Part shown: positions 1 to 8,588 of the stretch, one piece after another | How the letters are laid out: the number at the start of each line of letters is the position of its first letter | Position numbering within the stretch: position 1 is the first letter of the stretch | Assembly (NCBI RefSeq): GCF_001421885.1 | Contig: NZ_LMLH01000012.1 | Location: forward strand, 209,905 to 273,904 | Reading direction: 5' to 3' | DNA from: Pseudomonas sp. Leaf48 | Lineage (GTDB): Bacteria; Pseudomonadota; Gammaproteobacteria; Pseudomonadales; Pseudomonadaceae | DNA: 64,000 nucleotides | Program-made: the position numbers and the translations under genes | The notes under the pieces: model-generated | Databases searched by the model: none | What the model saw: the letters and a program-made list of their open reading frames with translations, nothing else | What the model was told of the DNA's origin: nothing

Positions 1-96
1 GAGCGAGCATGCTCGCGATGGTCGTCAACGATAACGCTGGGAACCTGACACCCCGCGGTGTTCTCAGGCCCATCGCGAGCATGCTCGCTCCTACAG
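1..96. repeat. REP pair (REPIN), cut by window start
   Basis: Two inverted copies of a GAGCATGCTCGCGATGG-type REP unit face each other around about 45 bases of spacer. The second arm ends in the usual CTCGCTCCTACAG. The matching left end lies outside the window. Such units are common extragenic repeats in fluorescent pseudomonads. It sits upstream of the fliE promoter. Confidence 0.85.
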
Positions 97-161
97 TCGG
101 CAATAGGCGGATGCCGGTTGCGCCATGTGGCTAGAGCTTTTGTTCGAGTTTGCCGTGGAGC

Positions 162-177
162 TGGCACCCTTGTTGCT
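162..177 (+). promoter_or_regulatory. sigma-54 promoter of fliEFGHIJ
   Basis: TGGCACCCTTGTTGCT is a near-perfect RpoN -24/-12 element: GG and GC are separated by exactly 10 bases. It ends 61 bases before the fliE ATG. In pseudomonads this operon is class II/III, driven by RpoN with FleQ or FleR; which activator acts here cannot be read from the sequence. Confidence 0.9.
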
Positions 178-238
178 AACACCTGACTACCCGCCGAGTG
201 AGCGTCAAAAAATTGCGGGTCGCCAACGAGAGTAGATC

Positions 239-568
239 ATGAGCCAAGGTATTGAATTCAATCGATTGATGCTGGATATGCGGGCCATGCAAATGGATGC
301 CATGTCTGCGCCGAAATCGACTGCCGGCGTCCCTGAAGTGGCGGGCAGCAGCTTTTCCGACATGCTCGGTCAGGCCGTTAATAAAGTGAACGACACCCAG
401 CAGGCTTCCACTCAGTTGGCCAGTGCATTCGAAATCGGCAAAAGCGGCGTCGACCTGACGGATGTGATGGTTTCCTCGCAAAAGGCCAGTGTGTCATTCC
501 AGGCGTTGACCCAGGTGCGCAACAAGCTGGTTCAGGCCTATCAAGACATCATGCAGATGCCTGTTTAA
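239..568 (+). CDS. fliE: Flagellar hook-basal body protein FliE
   Basis: FliE is the small export substrate that joins the MS ring (FliF) to the proximal rod. The 109-residue protein has the usual FliE length, no membrane segment, and the conserved C-terminal half containing [13 protein letters not shown] and a final amphipathic helix (about residues 80-109) that packs with rod proteins. ATG at 239 follows GAGAG. It is the first gene of fliEFGHIJ, 61 bases downstream of a strong sigma-54 promoter, and lies 16 bases before fliF. Confidence 0.95.
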   Translation: MSQGIEFNRLMLDMRAMQMDAMSAPKSTAGVPEVAGSSFSDMLGQAVNKVNDTQQASTQLASAFEIGKSGVDLTDVMVSSQKASVSFQALTQVRNKLVQAYQDIMQMPV

Positions 569-584
569 AGGACGAGATTGAGTC

Positions 585-2372
585 ATGGCAGAAGCAGTCG
601 CCGATAATGTTCCGGCCAAGGCCACCCCGATAGACGGCAAGCCGCCGCTGTTCGGATTGTCGTTCCTGGAAAACCTTTCAGAGATGACCATGTTGCGTCA
701 GGTGGGCCTGTTGGTCGGCCTGGCAGCGAGCGTGGCGATTGGTTTTGCCGTGGTGTTGTGGTCCCAGCAGCCGGACTACCGGCCTCTGTACGGCAGCCTT
801 GCCGGTATGGACGCCAAGCAGGTCATGGATACCCTGGCCAGCGCCGATATTGCGTACACCGTCGAACCCAACTCCGGCGCCTTGCTGGTCAAGGCCGAGG
901 ATCTGTCCCGTGCGCGACTCAAGCTCGCGGGCGCTGGTGTCACTCCCAGCGATGGCAACATCGGCTTCGAAATCCTCGATAAGGAACAGGGCCTGGGGAC
1001 CAGCCAGTTCATGGAAGCGACCCGTTATCGTCGCGGCCTCGAAGGCGAACTGGCGCGGACCATTTCCAGCCTGAACAACGTCAAGGGTGCCCGGGTGCAT
1101 CTGGCGATTCCCAAGAGTTCGGTGTTTGTGCGCGACGAGCGCAAGCCGAGCGCCTCGGTGTTGGTGGAACTGTATTCCGGTCGCTCCCTGGAGCCGGGCC
1201 AGGTCGTGGCCATCGTCAATCTGGTGGCGACCAGTGTTCCTGAACTGAGCAAGTCGCAGATCACCGTGGTCGACCAGAAGGGCAACCTGCTTTCCGATCA
1301 GGCGGAAAACTCCGAACTGACCATGGCCGGCAAGCAATTCGATTACAGCCGTCGCATGGAAAGCATGCTCACCCAGCGCGTGCATAACATCTTGCAACCG
1401 GTGTTGGGCAATGATCGTTATAAGGCCGAAGTGTCGGCCGACGTTGATTTCAGCGCCGTCGAGTCGACCTCCGAGCAATTCAACCCCGATCAGCCGGCAT
1501 TGCGCAGCGAGCAGTCGGTCAATGAGCAGCGCACCGCCAGCAATGGCCCCCAGGGTGTGCCGGGTGCCTTGAGCAACCAGCCACCGTCGCCGGCTTCGGC
1601 CCCGCAAACCACCGGTGGCAGCACCGCACAAGCTGGCATGGTCCAGCCGGGGCAACCATTGATCGATGCCAACGGCCAGCAGATCATGGACCCGGCCACC
1701 GGCCAGCCGATGCTCGCACCGTACCCGGCAGACAAGCGTCAACAGTCGACCAAAAACTTCGAACTCGACCGTTCCATCAGTCACACCAGGCAGCAGCAGG
1801 GCCGTTTGAATCGCCTGTCGGTGTCGGTGGTCGTCGATGATCAGGTCAAGCTCAACCCGGCCAGCGGTGAAACCGCCCGGGTGCCGTGGAGTACCGACGA
1901 ATTGGCACGCTTCACCCGTCTGGTTCAGGACGCGGTCGGTTTCGACGCCAGCCGTGGCGACAGTGTCAGCGTGATCAACATGCCGTTCTCCGCCGATCGC
2001 GGCGAAGTGATAGCCGATATTCCGTTCTACTCCCAGCCGTGGTTCTGGGACATCGTCAAGCAAGTGCTGGGTGTGCTGTTCATTCTGGTGCTGGTGTTCG
2101 GTGTCCTGCGTCCGGTGCTCAACAACATCACCGGTGGCGGCAAAGGCAAGCAGCTGGCCGGTATCGGCAGCGATGTCGAGCTGGGTGGCATGGGCGGCCT
2201 GGATGGCGAACTGGCCAATGATCGTGTCAGCCTCGGCGGCCCGCAAAGCATCCTGCTGCCGAGCCCGAGCGAAGGCTATGACGCTCAGTTGAACGCAATC
2301 AAGAGTCTGGTGGCAGAAGATCCGGGTCGCGTGGCCCAGGTCGTGAAAGAGTGGATTAACGCAGATGAGTGA
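585..2372 (+). CDS. fliF: Flagellar MS-ring protein FliF
   Basis: FliF forms the inner-membrane MS ring on which the C-ring and export gate assemble. The 595 residues give the full family layout: a first membrane helix at about 39-59, a large periplasmic YscJ/FliF ring-building region, a Pro/Gln/Gly-rich linker at about 310-375, a second membrane helix at about 489-508, and a cytoplasmic C-terminal tail ending in an acidic helix (VVKEWINADE) that binds FliG. Start ATG 585 follows GGACGAG. The stop overlaps the start of fliG by 8 bases, which suggests translational coupling of the two partners. Confidence 0.97.
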   Translation: MAEAVADNVPAKATPIDGKPPLFGLSFLENLSEMTMLRQVGLLVGLAASVAIGFAVVLWSQQPDYRPLYGSLAGMDAKQVMDTLASADIAYTVEPNSGALLVKAEDLSRARLKLAGAGVTPSDGNIGFEILDKEQGLGTSQFMEATRYRRGLEGELARTISSLNNVKGARVHLAIPKSSVFVRDERKPSASVLVELYSGRSLEPGQVVAIVNLVATSVPELSKSQITVVDQKGNLLSDQAENSELTMAGKQFDYSRRMESMLTQRVHNILQPVLGNDRYKAEVSADVDFSAVESTSEQFNPDQPALRSEQSVNEQRTASNGPQGVPGALSNQPPSPASAPQTTGGSTAQAGMVQPGQPLIDANGQQIMDPATGQPMLAPYPADKRQQSTKNFELDRSISHTRQQQGRLNRLSVSVVVDDQVKLNPASGETARVPWSTDELARFTRLVQDAVGFDASRGDSVSVINMPFSADRGEVIADIPFYSQPWFWDIVKQVLGVLFILVLVFGVLRPVLNNITGGGKGKQLAGIGSDVELGGMGGLDGELANDRVSLGGPQSILLPSPSEGYDAQLNAIKSLVAEDPGRVAQVVKEWINADE

Positions 2373-3384
2373 TAACCGAGCCGTTGCCGCCAAACTGACC
2401 AAGGTCGACAAAGCCGCGATCCTGCTGCTGTCGCTGGGTTCTACTGACGCCGCCCAGGTACTGCGCCACATGGGGCCCAAAGAGGTCCAGCGCGTAGGTG
2501 TGGCCATGGCCCAGATGGGCAACGTGCACCGCGAGCAGGTCGAGCAGGTGATGAGCGAGTTCGTCGACATGGTCGGCGACCAGACCAGCCTGGGCGTCGG
2601 CTCCGATGACTATGTGCGCAAGATGCTCACCCAGGCCTTGGGCGAAGACAAAGCCAATGGTCTGATCGACCGTATCCTGCTCGGTGGCAACACCAGCGGC
2701 CTCGACAGCCTGAAGTGGATGGAGCCGCGCGCCGTGGCCGATGTGATCCGTTACGAGCACCCGCAGATCCAGGCGATCGTCGTGGCGTATCTCGATCCGG
2801 ATCAGGCCGGGGAAGTGCTCGGCAACTTCGACCACAAGGCACGCCTGGACATCATCCTGCGGGTTTCTTCGCTCAATACCGTGCAGCCGGCAGCCCTGAA
2901 AGAGCTCAACCAGATTCTCGAGAAGCAGTTCTCCGGCAACTCGAATGCCTCGCGCACCACCCTGGGCGGCATCAAGCGCGCAGCGGACATCATGAACTTC
3001 CTCGACAGCTCGATTGAAGGCCAGTTGATGGACTCGATCCGCGAAGTCGACGAAGACCTGTCCGGTCAGATCGAAGACCTCATGTTCGTGTTCAACAACC
3101 TGGCCGATGTTGACGACCGCGGTATTCAGGCGCTGTTGCGTGAAGTGTCTTCCGACGTTCTGGTACTGGCCCTCAAGGGTTCGGACGAAGGCGTCAAGGA
3201 AAAGATCTTCAAGAACATGTCCAAGCGTGCGGCCGAACTGCTGCGCGACGACCTGGAAGCCAAAGGCCCGGTGCGCGTCAGCGACGTGGAAACCGCGCAG
3301 AAAGAAATCCTCACTATCGCCCGCCGTATGGCCGAAGCCGGAGAAATCGTTCTCGGTGGCAAGGGCGGCGAGGAAATGATCTAA
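2365..3384 (+). CDS. fliG: Flagellar motor switch protein FliG
   Basis: FliG is the C-ring component that touches FliF, FliM and the stator, and so generates torque and switching. At 339 residues it is full length. The EHPQ motif that contacts FliM is at about residues 131-134 (YEHPQIQAIV), and the C-terminal charged torque helix is present (about 285-310, SDEGVKEKIF and KRAAELLRDD). Start ATG 2365 lies inside the fliF end. Neighbouring fliF and fliH overlap or abut, consistent with one transcript. Confidence 0.97.
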   Translation: MSDNRAVAAKLTKVDKAAILLLSLGSTDAAQVLRHMGPKEVQRVGVAMAQMGNVHREQVEQVMSEFVDMVGDQTSLGVGSDDYVRKMLTQALGEDKANGLIDRILLGGNTSGLDSLKWMEPRAVADVIRYEHPQIQAIVVAYLDPDQAGEVLGNFDHKARLDIILRVSSLNTVQPAALKELNQILEKQFSGNSNASRTTLGGIKRAADIMNFLDSSIEGQLMDSIREVDEDLSGQIEDLMFVFNNLADVDDRGIQALLREVSSDVLVLALKGSDEGVKEKIFKNMSKRAAELLRDDLEAKGPVRVSDVETAQKEILTIARRMAEAGEIVLGGKGGEEMI

Positions 3385-3388
3385 CACC

Positions 3389-4186
3389 ATGGTCAAGAAT
3401 GATGAGTCAGCCACTGACCTGATCCGCGCCAGGGATGTCAGTGGCTTCGATACCTGGGCGTTGCCCAGTTTCGACCCGCCAGAACCCGAGCCGGAACCTG
3501 AGCCTGAGCCCGAACCGCCGGAAATGGAGGAGGTGCCGCTGGAGGAAGTCCAGCCACTGACCCTCGAGGAACTCGAAAGCATTCGCCAGGAAGCCTACAA
3601 CGAAGGCTTTGCGGTGGGCGAGAAGGAAGGCTTCCACAGCACCACGCTTAAGGTGCGTCAGGAGGCCGAAGTCGCCTTGTCGGCCAAGATTGCCGGGCTG
3701 GAACAGTTGATGGCGCACCTGTTCGAGCCCATCGCCGAGCAGGACACCCTGATTGAAAAGTCCCTGGTCGACCTGGTGCAGCACATCACCCGTCAGGTGA
3801 TCCAGCGCGAACTGGCGATCGACTCAACGCAGATCGAGCACGTCATGCGCGACGCCCTCAAGTTGTTGCCCCTGGGCGCGGGCAATGTGCGGTTGTACAT
3901 CAATCCGCAGGATTTCGAACAGGTCAAAGCCCTGCGCGAGCGCCATGAAGAAACCTGGCGCATCGTCGAGGACGAGTCGCTGTTGCCTGGCGGTTGCCGG
4001 GTGGAGACCGAACACAGCCGCATCGACGCCACAGTCGAAACCCGGGTTGCACGGGTCATGGATAAACTCTTCGATCAGTTGCATGACCAGGCCCTGCGTC
4101 CAGCCGCGCCAGACCTGAGCCTGGAGCTGCCGATCGAAAGCACGCCTGCGGGCGCAGCTGAGCCGGACGTTGCCGATGCGCCTTGA
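3389..4186 (+). CDS. fliH: Flagellar export ATPase regulator FliH
   Basis: FliH holds the FliI ATPase in check and anchors it to the C-ring and export gate. The 265-residue product has a variable N-terminus with a Pro-Glu dipeptide run at about residues 30-45, then GxxxG-type helical sequence (about 75-95: [13 protein letters not shown]) and the conserved C-terminal FliH/HrpE region (about 125-240). The start ATG is 4 bases after the fliG stop. The last 11 bases overlap fliI if fliI starts at 4176. Confidence 0.94.
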   Translation: MVKNDESATDLIRARDVSGFDTWALPSFDPPEPEPEPEPEPEPPEMEEVPLEEVQPLTLEELESIRQEAYNEGFAVGEKEGFHSTTLKVRQEAEVALSAKIAGLEQLMAHLFEPIAEQDTLIEKSLVDLVQHITRQVIQRELAIDSTQIEHVMRDALKLLPLGAGNVRLYINPQDFEQVKALRERHEETWRIVEDESLLPGGCRVETEHSRIDATVETRVARVMDKLFDQLHDQALRPAAPDLSLELPIESTPAGAAEPDVADAP

Positions 4187-5534
4187 TCGCACCAGTTTCG
4201 CCAAGCGCCTGGGCAGCTATGCCGAGGCCACTGAGCTGGCCGGTGCGCCGATTCTCGAAGGTCGCTTGTTGCGTATGGTCGGCCTCACCCTTGAAGCCGA
4301 AGGCCTGCGCGCTGCCATGGGCAGTCGTTGCATGGTCATCAATGACGACAGCTATCATCCGGTGCAGGTTGAAGCCGAGGTCATGGGTTTTTCTGGCAGC
4401 AAAGTTTTCCTGATGCCGGTTGGCAGCGTCGCCGGCATTGCGCCGGGTGCCCGCGTGGTGCCCATGGCCGATACCGGTCGCCTGCCGATGGGCATGAGCA
4501 TGCTTGGGCGTGTTCTCGACGGCGCCGGTCGTGCGCTGGACGGCAAGGGCGGCATGAAGGCCGAAGACTGGGTGCCGATGGACGGCCCGACCATCAACCC
4601 GCTCAAGCGTGAGCCCATCAGCGAACCGCTGGACGTAGGCATTCGCTGCATCAACGGAATGCTCACTGTCGGCCGTGGTCAGCGACTGGGTCTGTTCGCC
4701 GGTACCGGTGTTGGCAAGTCGGTGCTGCTGGGCATGATGACCCGCTTCACCGAGGCGGACATTATCGTCGTTGGTCTGATCGGTGAGCGGGGTCGTGAGG
4801 TCAAGGAGTTCATCGAGCACATCCTCGGTGAAGAAGGCCTCAAGCGCTCGGTGGTGGTGGCGTCCCCGGCCGATGATGCGCCGTTGATGCGCCTGCGCGC
4901 CGCGATGTACTGCACGCGCATCGCCGAGTATTTTCGCGACAAGGGCAAGAACGTCCTGTTGCTCATGGATTCCCTGACCCGTTTCGCCCAGGCCCAGCGG
5001 GAAATTGCGTTGGCCATTGGTGAACCGCCGGCGACCAAGGGCTATCCGCCTTCGGTATTTGCCAAACTGCCGAAACTGGTAGAGCGGGCGGGCAACGCCG
5101 AGAAGGGGGGTGGCTCGATCACCGCTTTCTACACCGTGCTGTCCGAAGGTGATGACCAGCAGGACCCGATTGCCGACGCGGCGCGCGGCGTGCTCGACGG
5201 GCACATCGTGTTGTCCCGGCGCCTCGCCGAAGAAGGGCATTACCCGGCCATCGATATCGAAGCGTCCATCAGCCGGGTGATGCCGGCGGTGGTGTCGCCG
5301 GAACACATGGCGCGTGCGCAGTATTTCAAGCAGTTGTGGTCGCGTTATCAGCAGAGCCGCGACCTGATCAGCGTCGGAGCCTATGTCGCGGGTGGCGACC
5401 GCGAGACCGACCTGGCGATTTCCCTGCAGCCGCAGTTGGTCAAATACCTGCGCCAGGGCCTCAACGACAGCATCAGCCTGGGCGAAAGCGAAGCGTACCT
5501 CGCGTCGATCTTTGCGCCCGCGGCTGGCGGTTAA
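4176..5534 (+). CDS. fliI: Flagellum-specific export ATPase FliI
   Basis: FliI is the F1-beta-like hexameric ATPase of the flagellar type III export system. Walker A is GTGVGKS at residues 176-182, and Walker B reads LLLMD with Asp265. The LIGERGREV and [12 protein letters not shown] segments are family hallmarks. I place the start at ATG 4176 (452 aa); an in-frame TTG at 4170 would add two residues but has no better ribosome site. The 3' end of fliH overlaps the start, and fliJ follows 6 bases after the stop. Confidence 0.96.
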   Translation: MRLDRTSFAKRLGSYAEATELAGAPILEGRLLRMVGLTLEAEGLRAAMGSRCMVINDDSYHPVQVEAEVMGFSGSKVFLMPVGSVAGIAPGARVVPMADTGRLPMGMSMLGRVLDGAGRALDGKGGMKAEDWVPMDGPTINPLKREPISEPLDVGIRCINGMLTVGRGQRLGLFAGTGVGKSVLLGMMTRFTEADIIVVGLIGERGREVKEFIEHILGEEGLKRSVVVASPADDAPLMRLRAAMYCTRIAEYFRDKGKNVLLLMDSLTRFAQAQREIALAIGEPPATKGYPPSVFAKLPKLVERAGNAEKGGGSITAFYTVLSEGDDQQDPIADAARGVLDGHIVLSRRLAEEGHYPAIDIEASISRVMPAVVSPEHMARAQYFKQLWSRYQQSRDLISVGAYVAGGDRETDLAISLQPQLVKYLRQGLNDSISLGESEAYLASIFAPAAGG

Positions 5535-5540
5535 GCGGCC

Positions 5541-5990
5541 ATGGCCCAGACTCGGGCAGGGCGCCTGGCGCCGGTGGTGGACATGGCCGAAAAGGCCGAG
5601 AAAACCGCCTCTCAACGGTTGGGCCATTTTCAGGGGCAGGTGCGGCTGGCGGAAAGTAAGCTGGGTGACCTGGAAGCCTTTCGACTCGATTATCAGGAGC
5701 AATGGATCGTACGCGGCAGCAGCGGCGTCTCGGGTCAATGGCTGCTGGGGTATCAGGGCTTTCTCGCGCAGTTGGGCACGGCCATCGACCAGCAGCGCCA
5801 GAGTCTGGCCTGGCATCAGAACAATCTGAACAAGGCGCGGGAAACCTGGCAACAGGCGTTCACCCGGGTCGAAGGCCTGCGCAAACTGGTCCAGCGTTAT
5901 GCCGATGAGGCGCGGGCGCTGGAAGACAGGCGCGAGCAGAAGCTGCTCGATGAGTTGTGCCAGCGGTTGCCGCGCCAGGATCAGTATTAG
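5541..5990 (+). CDS. fliJ: Flagellar export chaperone FliJ
   Basis: FliJ is the small coiled-coil stalk of the export ATPase, comparable to the gamma subunit of F1, and it contacts FlhA. The 149-residue protein is Gln/Glu/Arg-rich and predicted almost wholly helical with two long coiled-coil arms (about 10-50 and 75-140). It is the last gene of fliEFGHIJ. A gap of 111 bases separates it from hsbA. Confidence 0.92.
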   Translation: MAQTRAGRLAPVVDMAEKAEKTASQRLGHFQGQVRLAESKLGDLEAFRLDYQEQWIVRGSSGVSGQWLLGYQGFLAQLGTAIDQQRQSLAWHQNNLNKARETWQQAFTRVEGLRKLVQRYADEARALEDRREQKLLDELCQRLPRQDQY

Positions 5991-6101
5991 CGTTGCCTGA
6001 AAAAAGATCGTCCGAACTCGGCCCGGGCCTGCGATCCTTTGACCTTGCCTCTCTCAGATGCTAAACCTTCTAAACGTATTCCAAAGACTAGGACGCGGTA
6101 A

Positions 6102-6401
6102 ATGTCAGTGATTTCCGAGATGTCCCAGGACGGGCAAAAGCTGACGATTTCGATCAAGGGACGATTCGATTTCGCCAAGCATCAGCAATTTCGTGATGCC
6201 TATGAGAACAAGGAACTGGCCGCCGTGGTGGTCGACCTGAAAGACGCGACCTACCTCGACAGCTCCGCCCTGGGGATGTTGCTGCTGCTGCGCGATCATG
6301 CCGGTGGCGACGACTCCGACATCCGCGTGGTCAACAGCAGCAGTGACGTGCGCAAGATCCTCGCCATTTCCAATTTCGACAAACTGTTCGACATCAGTTG
6401 A
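6102..6401 (+). CDS. hsbA: STAS-domain anti-sigma factor antagonist HsbA
   Basis: The 99-residue protein is a single STAS domain. The phosphorylatable serine sits in YLDSSALGML (Ser54/Ser55), and the C-terminal KILAISNFDKLF resembles HsbA of P. aeruginosa. There, phosphorylated or free HsbA partners with the anti-sigma factor FlgM or the diguanylate cyclase HsbD to choose between swimming and biofilm. Here it precedes hsbR, whose product has both the kinase and phosphatase domains acting on it. The symbol rests on sequence memory plus the hsbA-hsbR-hptB context. Confidence 0.85.
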   Translation: MSVISEMSQDGQKLTISIKGRFDFAKHQQFRDAYENKELAAVVVDLKDATYLDSSALGMLLLLRDHAGGDDSDIRVVNSSSDVRKILAISNFDKLFDIS

Positions 6402-6406
6402 TTGCC

Positions 6407-8113
6407 ATGCAGCCGCAGGTGCAACTGACCATCCTGATCGCCGAGGACAGTGCCGCTGATCGCCTGTTGCTGTCGAGCATCCTGCGCCGACAAGGGCATG
6501 TGGTACTGACGGCGGCCAACGGCGTTGAAGCGGTCGACGCGTTTCGCCGGCAAACACCGCATCTGGTGTTGATGGACGCGATGATGCCGGTCATGGACGG
6601 CTTCGAGGCCGCCCGGCAAATCAAGGCATTGGCCGGTGAAACCCTGGTGCCGATCATCTTCCTTACGTCCTTGTCCGAAAACGAAGCCCTGGCCAGTTGT
6701 CTGGAAGCTGGTGGCGACGACTTTCTGGCGAAACCCTATAACCAGGTGATACTCGCCGCCAAAATCAAGGCGATGGAGCGCTTGCGCCGATTGCAGGCCA
6801 CGGTGCTGGAGCAACGCGACCAGATCGCCAGGCACCACGACTATTTGCTCAACGAACAGCGGGTGGCCAAGGCCGTTTTCGACAAAGTGGCGCATTCCGG
6901 TTGCCTGAATGTCGCCCCCAACATCCGATACTTGCAGTCGCCCTATGCACTGTTCAACGGTGACCTGTTGCTGGCGGCATTCACGCCATCGGGCGATATG
7001 CACGTGCTACTGGGCGACTTTACGGGGCACGGGTTACCGGCGGCGGTGGGCGCCATGCCGTTGGCGGAGGTCTTTTATGGCATGACCGCCAAGGGCTACG
7101 GCCTGGCGGAGACGTTGCGCGAGATGAATGCCAAGCTCAAGCGCATCCTGCCCGTGGACATGTTTTGCTGTGCGACCTTGCTGTGCCTGAGTTTCCAGCG
7201 GCGCTCGGTGGAAGTCTGGAATGGCGGCATGCCCGATGGATACCTGCACCGTATCGCCAGCGGCGAGCGCACGCAGCTGGCGGCGCGCCATCTGCCACTG
7301 GGCGTGCTGAGCCCTGAGGCATTTGATGATCGCACTGAGGTGCTGCCGATGGCACTCGGCGATCGGGTGTTCCTGTTGTCCGATGGTGTGATCGATACTC
7401 GAGATGCCAACGACCGGTTGTTCGGTGAGCAGGGTTTGCAGCGAGTGTTTGCGAGCAATCGTCAGCCTGATGCGCTGTTTGAAGAGGTCCAGCAGGCCTT
7501 GCGCGATTTTGGCGGGCAAGCGCGCGACGATGTCAGCATGGTCGAAATCAGCCTGCTGCAACCGGCGAAGATCACGCCGCCGGCACTGGTTTACTCTGAT
7601 AGTGGGCAGTCCTGCCCGCTGGATTGGTCGGTGAGTTTCGAGTTCCGTGCCGCTACGCTCAAGCGCTTCAATCCGCTGCCGTATCTGTTGCAGTTGTTGC
7701 AGGAGGTCCACGGTTTGCGAGCCCAGAGCGGGGCGCTCTACAGCGTGCTGGCGGAACTGTATTCCAATGCTCTGGAGCATGGTGTGCTCGGACTGGATTC
7801 GAGTCTCAAGCGCGATGCCGGCGGTTTCGCCCGCTACTATCAACTGCGCAATGCTTGCCTGGATGCGTTGCAGGACGGCTATGTCAGGGTGCATTTGCAG
7901 GTCACGCCGACAGGCGAGGGCGGTTGCCTGACGATCCGCGTCGAGGACAGTGGCAAAGGGTTCGATGTTGCGCGGGTGATGCAAAGACCTGTGGACGACA
8001 TACGTCTGTCCGGACGCGGGGTCAGTCTGATCCGCCAGTTGGGCCGAAATGCCCGATGGAGCGATGACGGGCGAAGTGCTTGCGTGGAGTTTTTCTGGGA
8101 GGCTCTGGCATAA
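6407..8113 (+). CDS. hsbR: Response regulator with PP2C phosphatase and HATPase domains, HsbR
   Basis: Three domains are visible in about 568 residues. A receiver (about 8-125) carries phospho-acceptor Asp57 in LVLMDAMMPVMDG. A PP2C/SpoIIE-type phosphatase follows (about 165-390, with DFTGHGLPAAVG and ARDDVSMVEI metal-binding patches). The C-terminal HATPase is of anti-sigma-kinase type (about 415-565, N-box ELYSNALEHG, G-box DSGKGFD). HsbR receives phosphate from HptB and sets the phosphorylation of HsbA. ATG 6407 is preferred; a TTG at 6398 is also in frame. The hsbA stop lies 5 bases upstream, so the two are coupled. Confidence 0.88.
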   Translation: MQPQVQLTILIAEDSAADRLLLSSILRRQGHVVLTAANGVEAVDAFRRQTPHLVLMDAMMPVMDGFEAARQIKALAGETLVPIIFLTSLSENEALASCLEAGGDDFLAKPYNQVILAAKIKAMERLRRLQATVLEQRDQIARHHDYLLNEQRVAKAVFDKVAHSGCLNVAPNIRYLQSPYALFNGDLLLAAFTPSGDMHVLLGDFTGHGLPAAVGAMPLAEVFYGMTAKGYGLAETLREMNAKLKRILPVDMFCCATLLCLSFQRRSVEVWNGGMPDGYLHRIASGERTQLAARHLPLGVLSPEAFDDRTEVLPMALGDRVFLLSDGVIDTRDANDRLFGEQGLQRVFASNRQPDALFEEVQQALRDFGGQARDDVSMVEISLLQPAKITPPALVYSDSGQSCPLDWSVSFEFRAATLKRFNPLPYLLQLLQEVHGLRAQSGALYSVLAELYSNALEHGVLGLDSSLKRDAGGFARYYQLRNACLDALQDGYVRVHLQVTPTGEGGCLTIRVEDSGKGFDVARVMQRPVDDIRLSGRGVSLIRQLGRNARWSDDGRSACVEFFWEALA

Positions 8114-8144
8114 TCTGCACAATTCTTGATCAAGGAGTGAGCAA

Positions 8145-8495
8145 GTGGCTGACACACATCTGGATCGCGACGTGTTGAATGCGTTGCAGGAAATCATGGA
8201 GGGCGAGTATCCGACGTTGCTGGATACCTTTCTCGAAGATTGCGAAACGCGTTTGCAGCAGTTGCACAAGGCGCAGAGCGCGGCGCAATTGATTGAGGCC
8301 GCCCATAGCTTCAAGGGCAGCAGCAGCAACATGGGAGCCTTAAGGCTCGCCGCGTTGTGCTGTCGGCTGGAAAAGAGCGCAACCCATTCATCGAAGGACG
8401 ATATTCAGCAATTGATTACTGAAATCGTCAGCGAGTTTGCTATTGCCCGGCCACTGTACGAAGAGGAGCGGCAGCGATTCCTGATGGACCGTTAA
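8145..8495 (+). CDS. hptB: Histidine phosphotransfer protein HptB
   Basis: This 116-residue HPt protein has the motif AHSFKGSSSNMG with phospho-acceptor His54. HptB relays phosphate from hybrid sensor kinases (PA1611, ErcS', SagS and RetS in P. aeruginosa) to the HsbR receiver. The GTG start at 8145 is set by a good AAGGAG ribosome site 7 bases upstream. It closes the hsbA-hsbR-hptB unit and lies directly before the fliK promoter. No kinase is encoded nearby, as in P. aeruginosa. Confidence 0.87.
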   Translation: MADTHLDRDVLNALQEIMEGEYPTLLDTFLEDCETRLQQLHKAQSAAQLIEAAHSFKGSSSNMGALRLAALCCRLEKSATHSSKDDIQQLITEIVSEFAIARPLYEEERQRFLMDR

Positions 8496-8523
8496 GCCGT
8501 TCGACGCGACATTCGAGTGAATC

Positions 8524-8539
8524 TGGCGCGACCCTTGCT
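8524..8539 (+). promoter_or_regulatory. sigma-54 promoter of fliK
   Basis: TGGCGCGACCCTTGCT matches the RpoN -24/-12 consensus, with GG and GC 10 bases apart, 49 bases before ATG 8589. The element lies inside the longest open frame, which begins at GTG 8517, so it argues against that upstream start. fliK would be transcribed on its own from here. Confidence 0.85.
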
Positions 8540-8588
8540 TTACTCTCCGCAACTGTACCTACGTATCCAGTGCAGCGGAGATCGTTTC

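Noticed and set aside
1..96. Possible CRISPR or phage attachment site because of the repeated GAGCATGCTCGC
   Set aside because: Two inverted, not direct, copies with one spacer; matches the REP family found at many other gaps in the window.
678..2570. 630-codon open frame antisense to fliF
   Set aside because: High GC third-position bias makes long antisense frames; the sequence is His/Gln/Arg-rich with no domain, and fliF on the other strand is certain.
4056..5852. 598-codon open frame antisense to fliI/fliJ
   Set aside because: Shadow of fliI codon bias; no ribosome site, and the translated sequence has no family resemblance.
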